From assembly GCF_026230105.1 (NCBI RefSeq), contig NC_079481.1, forward strand, positions 13,967,042-14,031,041: 64,000 nt of DNA, in the 5' to 3' direction. Source of the stretch: Diorhabda sublineata. Lineage: Eukaryota; Arthropoda; Insecta; Coleoptera; Chrysomelidae. The notes beneath the pieces are model-generated. The model ran no database searches, was not told the origin of the DNA, and was given only the letters and a program-made list of their open reading frames with translations. Shown piece after piece: positions 54,065 through 64,000 of this stretch. Made by a program: the position numbers and the translations under genes. The stretch's first letter is position 1. Each line of letters begins with the position of its first letter.

Positions 54065-55195
54065 TTTATTATCATAACAAAACATTTTTAGATGGCTATG
54101 AATTCCATATCAAACAAGATAAGAAACGCAACATTCTTTTGGGTATGATTTTAATATCATCAAATAACTAATTGGTGTAGAATTGGGGCACATCTACACT
54201 ACTCACTTATTGCTCAATCTCTCAAGTTATCTTTATGATTAGTTGTCAAAAAATCAGTTTTTCAAATTTGTATAATTCTTTGAAGACTCGTGAATTTTTA
54301 ACTAGACATAAATAAATAACGACACAAATTTATTCAAATCTAATCGAAGTAAAAATGAACAAAATTCATAACTTGAATTTTTTGTTACATACAGTAAAAA
54401 ATTACTTTCAGATTAAATTAGTTCATAAACGCACTGAATATAATTTAAAAGGAGTACTAGTTCACTTATTTCCTGTCGCCTGTTACAACTCGGTTACATC
54501 AAAATTTGCGTTTAAAAATTTCGTAGAAATCATGACAAGTTCATTGAGAGAAGCTTTCAGACAAAAAAGTTTGGCGACGGAGCGATTTGCGTACGGTCTC
54601 TTCATAAAAAGGGTGTCAAAGTAGCCGATTTCTGGACACAGGTCTAGCCTAGGTGACGAGTCGACGGGTATTCTTTTCGAGACCACATGGGGTGTAATAC
54701 ATAGTGAAATATTAGTACGAGGACGAAAGTTCGAAATATAAATTTTCTTCAAATGAATAATGAATGTTAAAATATTTGAAAGAAAACAAATTGTTTATCA
54801 CAGAATTTTGGTTCGTTTCAATTTACATGAAATGGATTCTGAACGATCCTGAGGCCGAACACCAAGAAGGATAATTAACTAGAGTACAAATTACCTTGAT
54901 TTTTATGTGTTATCCCGTGTTCTTGCTCAGATTGTCCTTTAGAACACCATGAAGAAGAGTACTGTTGAAGAAATACGTGGATTAGAGTTTGTCGCAATTC
55001 GATTGTTTCCAGCCACCAGTTCAAAAAGTTGGCTCCATCTCTTTTGACCATTAGACAGATGTGATAAAACCATCGGGTACAGGAATTAGACAATGTACTC
55101 GAGGCAGTACTTTTCGCTAACCATTTCCATTTCACATAAACTTCACATAGTTTGTCATCGGTCGGAAAAGTGATGGCGACTTTTTTTAGTGAAAG
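54065..55195. other. Unassigned stretch
   Basis: Open frames of 86-89 codons (54355-54624 plus, 54875-55135 minus) show no recognised domain, signal peptide or splice context. Confidence 0.35.
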
Positions 55196-55204
55196 TAAAT
55201 GGAG

Positions 55205-55295
55205 AAATTACAAAAAGCTACCATTATTTGGAAGGCTTAAAAATCATCACTGAACAAGGGTACAAACTTGTGAGAAAACTATGTTGAAAAATAAA
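55205..55295 (+). pseudogene. Mariner-like C-terminal scrap
   Basis: The plus strand gives a weak YHYLEGLK and ENYVEK pattern across frames, reminiscent of the G-x-x-x-L...C-x-x-x-x-G-x-Y-V-E-K ending of mariners. Confidence 0.35.
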
Positions 55296-55389
55296 AATAA
55301 TTATATAAAAAAAATATCTAGTTTCTTTGTTTTCACTTTTTTTAATTTTTTTTAAATAATGGGCTTACAAAAAAAGTTACGTCACAGTG

Positions 55390-55620
55390 AATTTTGTATA
55401 TTTCATTTATTAAAAACAGTTTTTTCAAATAATTCTTCTATTTGGTTGTATTCAAGTCTATTATAAAAAGTTAAAATGGAATCACGCAATTTTTCATTTC
55501 ATCCCAATTATCAGATTGTCTTGTACAGAATATTTTGTAGATATTCACATAAACAAATAGTCCAAAGGAGATAAATCCGAAGATTTGTCTTGGAAAACTT
55601 CATTTAAGTAATTTTTCTAA
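55390..55620 (-). pseudogene. Transposase C-terminal relic
   Basis: The minus strand reads SKTNLRIYLLWTICLCEYLQ, then NILYKTI. It can be aligned by eye with S-D-L-x-P-L-D-Y-x-x-x-x-Y-L-K-x-x-V-Y-K-T of IS630/Tc3-like transposases, with frameshift damage. Confidence 0.45.
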
Positions 55621-55624
55621 AGTG

Positions 55625-56070
55625 TGATGATGCATTATCCTACTGGAACCAAATGCATTGTGTTTTCATAAAATTCCATTACGCGTTATCATCATCTTCA
55701 TCATTTTAATGGCCTTACGTTAAAGATGAAATACAGAGGAATCGTACATTATGTTGTAATCCAGTTTGGAACGCAGCCCCAAAGATAAAGACTCGACTTT
55801 ATAGGATGATGTATCCTGAGAAAGCCATAGCTAGATGTGATGCAATTATCCGAAAGTATTTTCTCCAAAATTTCCATCACTTCCGAGGATTTCCATCATT
55901 ATTTACGATTCTAGTTGACAAGTTTGAAGGCAATTTTTAGTTGAACCAATCTCACAATCGACAGCAACCTCACGATTAACTCTCATCATATGATCATATG
56001 ATGTATGTATTTGCTGTATGATTTGCTGTACGGTAAATATAGTTAAAACAAACTATAAATTACCTGTTTA
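55625..56070. other. Unassigned stretch
   Basis: No feature recognised. Confidence 0.3.
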
Positions 56071-56077
56071 CCTTCAG

Positions 56078-56150
56078 ACTCTGAAGTGGATCAATTGGCT
56101 AACAAAAAGTGCGTTAGACAGTGTAATTGCGAGTGCTGGTGTACTTATAC
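56078..56150. mobile_element. Family P fragment
   Basis: ACCTTCAGACTCTGAAG followed by CAGTGTAATTGCGAGTGCTG matches the right arms of the copies at 2.2 and 10.6 kb. Confidence 0.6.
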
Positions 56151-56599
56151 AGGTGAGAAAGATTCATGAGCACGACTCGTTTTAGATAATCGCGGTGATC
56201 CAGCTGAAGATACAGTTGGTTTTCAAATACCTATCTTTCTTTTGTGAATATGGGCCGTGTGATAAATTTGAACACTATCGTGTAAAAAATACATTCTTAG
56301 CAAATATTGAGTGAAACATTGGTCATAGATAAACATCCGATTAGATTCAAGGAGCTGTTGATAACAACTTAATGTAACAAACAATGAAATTCGATTTTCT
56401 TGGAGTAGCAATATCAAGTAAAAGGAATTCAATTGAGAAAACAAAAACTTTAATGATAAAAGCCTCAAGTTTTTATTTGTGAGAGTACAAAAAGATTAGA
56501 ATCTCCAAAACATGAGTAAGACGTTAGTAATGAAAACAACAACCGAATTATAGACAATAATTCGAATAAAATGAAAACGTAAAAAACAATTAAAAGATT

Positions 56600-56830
56600 G
56601 AGAAGTCAGAATATTAGAGAATAACTAAGAATTCAAGATGTGGAAAGATAGTTTAAAAAACGTAAACGAGGTCGGAGAGATCATATCGGAAGAATATTAA
56701 ATAACAGATGTTCATAATTGGTAAAAAACCAGAAAATCAATCATACGGAAATCATTCAAAAATGATATGCGAGCTGGAGCTCAGCCACTCAAGAAGAGCT
56801 CAATAGTTTAATAAATATTCGAAATTAAAC
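56600..56830 (+). pseudogene. LINE C-terminal scrap
   Basis: The plus strand reads RIQDVERQFKKRKRGRRDHI, then GRILNNR, like the W/R-x-x-H-x-x-R-M segment near the end of many insect LINE proteins. Confidence 0.45.
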
Positions 56831-56974
56831 AAGACAGGATCCTATTAAAATAAAAAAAAATTATAGTTATATTGTGTTTTTATGCAATGACCAAATCAAT
56901 CTATTTTATTTAAACATAAAAGATTTTTAATATTAATGTGGTCACTATAAGATGGTAGATTGGTAAGGTGCGAG

Positions 56975-57517
56975 GAACGCACATGCATCGAGCGCACAGG
57001 TACATTTAGAAAACATTTTGTGCATCTAGCGAATCTGAAAGATCGTTCGATGAGCGCACAAGAAAATTTGATCCGCTGAAGTGAGTCATAGAGATGGGCA
57101 AACATACCAGCTTTTGAATAATTATTATCATTAAGACAAAACGAAAAACCATCAGCAACGTCTAAGATTTTCTAAAATGAGCAGATGTTCAATATTATAT
57201 AAGATATTGAACAAAAATTTATAGAAAAAATTAGTGCATTTTTGGTATTAGGTTGAAAATAATTGAAAAATTGCGTATTTTGAATTTTCACAAAATAGTA
57301 TATTATGTTATGAGGATTAAAAGTGCATGTTTTTTTACGAGCAATATTTGCATCCGAGTGAATACAAAATTGCGATCGTTCATAATTTTTCTTCGTTTAT
57401 TTACGGTAATAAACATTTCAAGCTGAATTCAAGGATTGAAGATACCGTGTTTATACTAGAAAATGTGCGCTCGAATCATTGTGCACTCGTTTCAGGTGCG
57501 CTCGATGCACGCATTCG
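56975..57517. mobile_element. Repeat family I, copy 2
   Basis: Matches 5640-6035 over most of its length. It begins near ATGCATCGAGCGCACAGGTA and ends GTGCGCTCGATGCACGCATT, an inverted pair. The GC-rich tandem units of copy 1 are mostly absent. It is immediately followed by element H. Confidence 0.65.
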
Positions 57518-57520
57518 TTA

Positions 57521-58334
57521 AGGCTCCCCTACACTACGGGTAAACACGATAATCTTAACCGAACAATTAAAATTGCTAGTGTAAGGGCCAATCACGACAA
57601 TGTTAACCGACAAGACTATGGATCTAGACGATATGTGGTTCCAGCAGCCAATGAAACAATGGCTCTTTTGCGCGAGAAATTCAATGATCATGTTATCTCA
57701 CGTCGTGGCGATGTTAATTGGCCGCCACGATCATGTGATTTAACATAGTTGAACTTCTTTCTTTGGGGATATTTGAAAGAAAAAGTGTACGTCAATAAGC
57801 CAAGAACAGTTCAAGAGCTAAAGGATGAGATAATTCGGCACATTAACGACATTGAACCTCAATTATGTCTCAGAGTCATTGAAAATATGGACCATCGGAT
57901 AGAGGTATGCTACCGAAGCCGTGGCGAGCATTTGGACAATATTTTGTTTTACACATAATTATCATAGATCCTTCTATCATTATAAAAAATATTAAGATAA
58001 TTCTCTGAAAACTTTTTGTTTTATTTACAATTAACATCATGCATTTTGGTTGGATGCCCCTTATAATTAAATAACTATCTTACTCCATTCTCAAATAATT
58101 ACACCAGTCACTTTTTTTCCAGTTTTAATCTCTTGCCCATTTCGAACGTTTTCTACATGATTTCTTTTTTAAAGCAAAAACCAATGCCACTTCAATTATG
58201 TCCTTGCGGTTCATCGTGAAACACACAATGTTCTCTTCCGACAGTGTATGTGTGTTTAAAAGCGGCAATTTTGCACATACAATTTTAAATGTTCGGTTAA
58301 GATTGTCGTGTTTACCCGTAGTGTATGGGGGCCT
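57521..58334 (+). mobile_element. TIR element H, about 0.8 kb, carrying a transposase fragment
   Basis: AGGCTCCCCTACACTACGGG at the left and the complement of CCCGTAGTGTATGGGGGCCT at the right extend to about 55-bp inverted repeats (CGATAATCTTAACCGAAC shared). TTA flanks both ends. A TTA duplication and CACTAC-rich ends recall PIF/Harbinger, whereas the internal coding is IS630/Tc3-like. The element may therefore be composite. Confidence 0.75.
57560..57958 (+). pseudogene. IS630/Tc3-like transposase C-terminal half
   Basis: The plus strand reads ANETMALLREKFNDHVISRR, GDVNWPPRSCDLT, a TAG stop where Pro is expected, then NFFLWGYLKEKVYVNKPRTV and IENMDHRIEVCYRSRGEHL to a stop at 57958. NWPPRSCDL holds the third catalytic acid of this family. 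The N-terminal half and the first catalytic residues are missing, so it cannot be active alone. Apart from the TAG the frame is intact, making it one of the younger relics here. Confidence 0.8.
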
Positions 58335-58339
58335 TTAGA

Positions 58340-59680
58340 TTAGCTAATTACACAATATCGTAATTAGGAATAAAATAAATCAACCGACTTGGGATTATAT
58401 CAATAACATAACTTTTTAGTTTTTAGTGAGTTGCGAGACTTGGTTTTGTTTTTGATAGTATGTATTTAATTTATATGAGCAATATGTTCAAATTATTTGC
58501 TAAAGAAGAATACGATGATTAAAAAGAAAAACATGTTAACTAAATTTTGAAAATTCATTATTTGTTTCTAAATGCAAAATATAAAATGAACAATGTTGAT
58601 ACTAAAAATACTTTTTCAGTACACCACTGATTCAGAAGCAAGTAAATAATTTCTCATATTTTCTCTAGGTACCCTAATTATTTCTATTTGTTTTTCCAAG
58701 GAAAATTTAAATCCACATTTTCCTATTACGAAATTACCTAAACATAATATAAAGTTTTTGGGATACTTTTTAGATAATAACGAAGTTATTGTGACAATAA
58801 AACTCACCCTGTATATACACACCGAACACATTTCAACAATTTTCTAGTATACTAAAGCCCCTGACTAAAAAAGATCTTTTAGTAGTACTGCAGACGAGAT
58901 TTGTTAGGCGCCGTACCACCCGTCGATTTTTAACACATCTTTGCAAAAGTCAAGTACTTGTCTTTGTTGTTGCTATAAATGAACTTTACCGGAAACGACA
59001 GTTAGGTACCTATATTACAAAAGTACTTAGACAGTTGTTAATATGCCAAAACTAATAATAGAAACTATCAGTCCAACGATAATTCGAGGAAGTATTTCCT
59101 TATCACATGTTTTTATTTTTCTCTTCATAATACAATTGCAGATTTTTTTTGTCTATTAAAAATAATTAAGTAATAGTAAAGGAACTTCGACAGTTGTCTC
59201 TAAAGCTCTTACAGGAAGTAGAAATTAGATAAAATTGCTCTAATGCGGCGCCAAAAAATTGAGGATGTAAAAGCGTCTGCCTAGAAGACAAATTTGTAAT
59301 AGATGTTACCTAACACAATGCAAAGACTCAAAAATATAATAGTTAGCTGTGTAGCTAATTAAATCGAAAGATAAATATCTTTATGGACTAGACGTTGTCT
59401 ACTAATTTGCTCAAGCTGTTTTATATAATTATATAAGTTAGAATTTGTTTATAAAAAAACAGGTTTCTAGTAATTATTATTTTATCACCATACTTTATTC
59501 AACTCACACTGTTTGTATCGTATGGTTAAAAATGCTTTTTAAAAACCACTAAATTTAAATTCCGCTAAAAAGTCGTGGCGGACAAGGTTTCTACGTATTA
59601 TGTCAGAGGTTGTTATTAAAATAGTTGAAAAAGATAATTAAAAAATTATTATAACAATAACAAAAGTATTGGTGCTCTAT
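58340..59680. other. Unassigned stretch
   Basis: No gene recognised. CTCACCCTGTATATACACAC near 58804 is an unpaired element-type terminus. Confidence 0.35.
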
Positions 59681-59683
59681 GAG

Positions 59684-60545
59684 AAGATATACCAGGATGG
59701 TCCCAGAAGTACCTGGGAAAGGGAAAAATATTTATTTTTCAACGTAATCTTCTTTTAGATCCATATACTTTTCCCAGCGATGTTCAATGAGTTCGATACT
59801 CTTTTAATAATAAGAATCGTCAAGCACCCCAACTGCCGATATCACCTCTTTATTGTTGAAAAATCTTTGACTACCGAGAAATTTTTTGGCAGTCAGAGGA
59901 ACAGCAAATAATCCGAGGGGGCTAAATCTGGCGAATAAAGTGCATGAGGTAGCATTTCAAACTTTAATTAATTAATTTTGGCCATTGCAATAACGGATGT
60001 ATGAGTTATTAAATTATCTTGATGAAATAACACTTTCTTCGCTCAAACGTTGCATTAAGTTCGCATAATACTCGCCGTTGATAGTTTTTCCTTTTTCAAG
60101 ACGTCGCCATAACTCTGCCTGCAGATCGAACGGTTTTTGCCTTCTTTGGAGACGGTTCTCCATTTTAATTCATTGCTTTGATTGTTCTTTTGCTTCGAGT
60201 GTGATGTGATGGACCCACGTTTCATCTATGGCTGTGAAACTGAATGTCCAAATTTTCCGTACTTTTTGCAATGCCTACTTGTCCGCTAGCTCGAGCACTT
60301 TTAGTCGACGATCATCCAGTACCGCTTTGTGGATTTTCTTAAATATTTTTGGAATCGTCACCTCATTTGGTCTACCAATGCGATGCTGGCATTCGCAGGT
60401 CATACAGCCTCATTTAAACTCTGCTACCTAATATTTTACTGTTGATAACGAAACAGTAGTTCAAACATAACTCCGGCACTTAGGATGCGATAGAATGATG
60501 CATCCTACCAGAAAAACATTATACCGAAGTCGAAGATCAGCGTAG
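59684..60545 (-). pseudogene. Mariner transposase pseudogene
   Basis: The minus strand preserves, in shifting frames, RPNEVTIPKIFKKIH and DDRRLKVLELADK (linker), then DETWVHHITLEAKEQSKQ (first catalytic block, about 60170-60225), VLFHQDN (second) and ALYSPDLAPSDYLLF (third, about 59900-59950). The end reads DLKEDYVEK before the terminus. All three catalytic aspartates are recognisable, but stops and frameshifts separate them. No matched TIR was confirmed. Confidence 0.82.
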
Positions 60546-60734
60546 TCCTTATCCAAGAGCTAATTAAACCGTAGTATAGGAATGTAGGGGCCACGTGCAT
60601 TTCAGAAAGAAAAAGTTTTCTATTGATGAAACCTTGTATATTGGTTGGTATTTGCTTATTGTAAAAATAATTGGTGCTGTATATTTTTCTACAACCTAGA
60701 GAACTCGTTTACCACTCTTCGAAAAGCTAACACA

Positions 60735-61800
60735 GTCAGTAACTCAGTAGTAGTATTAGTGTGACTAATTTTTTGCCAAAAAACGATTTTAGTCATCAAT
60801 GTTATCTCGTTTAAACGCAATACAATAATTCCAACGCTTTTCTAACTTTCAATACCGTACTTGTAGAAGGATTTGTCTTTTTCCTTAAAATAGGCTTCAG
60901 TTTCAGCAATTGGTTCTTCATTTGAATTTCTCACCGGCGAGTATTTGTTTGAAATCAGTAGTCACTGGGGGACCAGATCTGGACTATCCGTTGGATAATG
61001 AAGCAATTCGTTCGATTTAACCATCATTGCCATCGACTTGTGAATAGCTGCATTATCTTGGTGACACAGTGGTTTTTTCTTAGGCATATGAGGTCGTTTT
61101 TTCCTTGATTTTTGTATTCAAATGATCCAAAAACTCTATGTAGTATCCGGTATTAATTGTCTTTCCCTTTTGAAGATAGTTTCCATTTCCATTCCATGTG
61201 CATCCAAAAATTCTGAAGCCATAACCTTCCCAGACATAAAATTGGCCTTTGGACACTTCTGGCGTAGTTCACCGGCTGCAGTCCACTCAGATGCTGATCG
61301 TTTTGATTCCGAAATGAAGTAATGGATCCATGTTTCCTAAAAATCTGATTTATTACGTGTAAACATTCCAATATGAATCATCAAATCGTTGTTGTTTCTG
61401 ATCGACTGTGAGTAAACGCGGCACCCGCTTTGAAAAAATCTTTCTCATGGTCAAATATTCATGCATAATTGTGAACACTTTGCCTTCTGATATCTTGACG
61501 GCCTCATGCTACCTCACGCAATTTCAATTTACGATTAGACATAACCAAGTAACCACCTCAATTGGACGACAAGATCGTTCACCATCATTGGTGTCTGTAA
61601 GGCCACGTTTAAATTCAGCAAACGAATAATAAATGGTTCTTTTCGACGAAGCAGAGTCTGGATAACACTTGTGAAACCATTGCTGAGCATGTACAGTTTT
61701 TCTTTTCATCAAAAAGCAATGATAAATTAACACAGGAAATTGTTTGCAAAAAATAACAAAAGTAGTGTTACTTTTTTCCGACTAATTGAAATGTCACGAA
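60735..61800 (-). pseudogene. Mariner transposase pseudogene, near full length
   Basis: The minus strand from about 61733 reads HAQQWFHKCYPDSASSKRTI (helix-turn-helix), FAEFKRGLTDTNDGERSCRP (GRP motif) and ETWIHYFISESKRSASEW (first catalytic block, near 61300). Then come SGKVMASEFLDAHGMEMETI, a gap and a poorly preserved third-aspartate region; the end lies near 60800. Frames shift repeatedly. An unusual member: the DETW-YF-ISESK block differs from the copies elsewhere in the window. Confidence 0.78.
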
Positions 61801-61879
61801 ATTTTACACTCAGTCTTTTGAAAGTTGGTATTTCATAAACTTCATATGGATTTGACAATGGCAGCGGCATCTGTGTGTT

Positions 61880-62600
61880 AGTTACACGACTTATTGAGTG
61901 ATGTTCGACAAGTCATTTTTTGCTCCAATTATTACAGATAAAAATAGATACCACAGTATCTTCGTACAATCCAGCACAATCCAAATCCAGTAGGAATTTT
62001 TTTCTATTTCAGGACGGTTCCATGAAACCTCCATATCCTGCATAAAAATGTCCTTATCCTTCGCTAAAATAAACCAACGAGTCTCTTTCTCTATTGTAAA
62101 ATGAATGACTTTATTCCTACTGACAAGATTCACTTCTTTGTCGATTTCTATTGTTTTTTCTTGATGGCTTTATCGCAAATATCATAAATAAGCCGTTTTT
62201 TCCATGTTTTAAAAATCTAGTACAGTTTAGTTCCTCCAAATTTTTCGCACTATTATTAACAAAAATTTAAATAAATTATTTAAAATGGTTATAATATACT
62301 AAACGAATGGACTATAATAAAAATATACCCACATAAACACAAACTATTAAGTACCAACACAAAACTTAAGCTTCTCTTCATCTTTGCTAAATGTAGTTAC
62401 AAATATGAAAATTTAACTCCACCTCTGAGATATATCACCAAATGAAGTTAAATAGTTTATGCATGTTTTCCTTGCAATTTTCTTTACAATTTATCAATAC
62501 GCAGTTTCCAACCAAAGAGTTGCAGAGTGATAAACAAAAAGATCAGCTGTAAACACTGGGTTCTCCATTATCGCAGAAAGAAAGGGGAACATAATAGATC
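61880..62600. other. Unassigned stretch
   Basis: The minus frame 62133-61891 (80 codons) has an aromatic-rich composition but no recognised domain, splice context or partner exon. Not called as a gene. Confidence 0.35.
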
Positions 62601-62628
62601 CTTTGGCCCGCTGTGCATATGATACCCC

Positions 62629-62880
62629 AATAGCCACATACACCCTCACAAGGATTTTGCATTAAAGTTTAATACTAATAAACTATTTTTTATGCTAAAA
62701 TGCTAAAAAGTGTAAAAAATCGCAAATTTCAGTAACGTATCAAAGACGCTACTCAATATCCACATACACCCTCACAAGGTTTTTGCATTAAAGTTTAATA
62801 CTAATAAACTATTTTTTATGCTAAAATGCTAAAAAGTGTAAAAATCCGAAAACTTCAGTAACGTATCAAAGACGCTACTC
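62629..62880. repeat. Tandem duplication of a roughly 126-bp unit
   Basis: CCACATACACCCTCACAAGG opens units near 62633 and 62760. Both continue through TTTAATACTAATAAACTATT and GCTAAAATGCTAAAAAGTGT to AACGTATCAAAGACGCTACT. The two units differ at only a handful of bases, so the duplication is recent. Confidence 0.9.
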
Positions 62881-63278
62881 GTGAGAATTAATAGAAGACA
62901 GTCATTTGAGGAGAATAAATAACTTTTAAACTTCAAAAAACCATAGACAAATGAACAATCCGTTCTTAACATATATGACAACGATCCGATTAACTAGTTA
63001 TTTTCCGAACAACTATGAACGTGATCCGGGTTAGTTTCCGAACACTTAGATCATGATAGGGTTAATCTAATCATAGTTACTGAAAAGTCCTAGTATAGTA
63101 AAATTAGATACGTTATTCTTCTTTACTTTCAAATATGTAATACTTAATACATATTTGTAATACTCCTATATGGACAGGTGTTATGGGAAAAAACATCTCT
63201 ACGTTACGGTGTCGACAGTATTCATTTTCTCTCTGGTTCGAGACACTTTATCTATACTGCGCATGCTTCATGCGTGTA

Positions 63279-64000
63279 AAAGATGCGCACAACTAACTGA
63301 AGCACCCGGAGGAGAGAGAGAGAACGATACACTATTTGTTTCACTTAATCGGAGCACTTATACACTGTCCATAGAGGAGTATTACATATATGTGTAACAA
63401 TGTTCTATAGACTATTCTTCTTTTTCTAGTAACCGTCCTTTGCCCATATGATTAGGTAATTTCCAAATAAGAAGTTAGTAGTGTTATGGAGTGAGGTTAT
63501 TCTTCTTTTCCTTGTTAATAGTCCTCTATCTATATTATTACACAGTCATCAAATCAAAACGTTCCACAAGTTTTCCTTGTAAGTATTTTTTGTTTATTAA
63601 AACGTTCTATGAGTTATTCTTCTTTGACTTGTATCCTGTCATTTAGATATATGATTGTGCAGTCAACAAATTAAAGGTGACAGTTCAACGAGGTTAAATA
63701 AATTATTCTTCTTTGCCTATATTAAGCAATTATCCCACCAATGTGTTGGCAATATAATGAAGTTGGATAGGTTATTCTTGTTTTGTCTATTGTGTAACGT
63801 TATTCTATAAAATAATACTACTTTTTCTAGTAATAACCGTCCTTTGTCCATTTGATTAAGTAATTTCCAAATAAGAAGGTAGCAGTGTAATCAAGTCATA
63901 TATGGACAGTTTCTATAAGTGGAAGGTGTTCCGACTAAGTGAAACAAATAGTGTATCGTTCTCTCTCCTCCGGGCGCTTCAGTTAGTTGTGCGCATTTTT
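63279..64000. mobile_element. Inverted-repeat element running off the right edge
   Basis: Left arm 63279-63372 (AGATGCGCACAACTAACTGA..., GGAGGAGAGAGAGAGAACGA, ...) is the near complement of 63902-64000. Between them a subrepeat (TATTCTTCTTT..., TAGTAA(TAA)CCGTCCTTTG, TTTCCAAATAAGAAG) occurs at least twice, near 63415-63475 and 63825-63880. No coding. The full element is not contained in the window. Confidence 0.8.

Noticed and set aside
54875..55135. 86-codon minus frame rich in Trp/Cys
   Set aside because: No family resemblance, no start or splice context.
61891..62133. 80-codon minus frame, possibly an exon
   Set aside because: No recognised domain and no neighbouring exon with compatible splice phase found.
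1..64000. A novel multi-gene system (defence, biosynthetic or toxin cluster)
   Set aside because: Both strands were read through; apart from the T-box and FLVCR-like genes, all recognisable coding is transposon-derived and broken.

Overview
This is insect nuclear DNA. It is strongly AT-rich and carries GT-AG introns, (TTAGG)n-type interstitial repeats (TTAGG is the usual insect telomere unit) and a dense load of mariner, IS630/Tc3-like, Harbinger-like, LINE, Penelope-like and short inverted-repeat elements. The order cannot be fixed from this sequence; a beetle or another TE-rich insect would fit. No CRISPR array, tRNA, rRNA, prokaryotic operon or defence/biosynthetic system was seen.

Two host genes can be assembled exon by exon, both on the minus strand. 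(1) A T-box transcription factor, probably of the Dorsocross/Tbx6-like class, has three coding exons (24920-24854, 20765-20669, 3671-2747). They join in frame into a 362-residue protein with an AATAAA signal 91 nt past the stop. Its 17-kb second intron is filled with transposon debris. (2) An FLVCR/SLC49-family 12-TM major facilitator has eight coding exons between 45793 and 33516. All junctions keep frame and give 442 residues. It has a non-coding upstream acceptor and an AATAAA signal 63 nt past the stop. The genes are about 8.5 kb apart and transcribed in the same direction, with no sign that they act together.

Layout. 1-2.7 kb: 290-bp tandem repeats and a palindromic element downstream of the T-box gene. 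2.7-25 kb: the T-box gene with its TE-filled introns, including (TTAGG)n-like blocks at 6.4-6.7 kb, an endogenous env-like relic at 8.4-9.3 kb, a LINE-derived 172-bp minisatellite at 19.3-20.5 kb and a 1.3-kb inverted-repeat element at 22.5-23.8 kb. 25-33.4 kb: intergenic, with head-to-head Penelope-like fragments, LINE pieces and a Harbinger-like element. 33.5-46 kb: the FLVCR gene, whose introns hold a chain of adjacent TIR elements between (TA)n tracts and a nested pair of TIR elements. 46-64 kb: no recognisable host gene, but at least seven broken transposases, segmental repeats and a large inverted repeat that runs off the right edge.

All transposase and reverse-transcriptase pieces seen are interrupted or truncated, so this is a graveyard of elements around two intact-looking genes. 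Most open frames of 60-110 codons in the window are chance or antisense frames and were not annotated.
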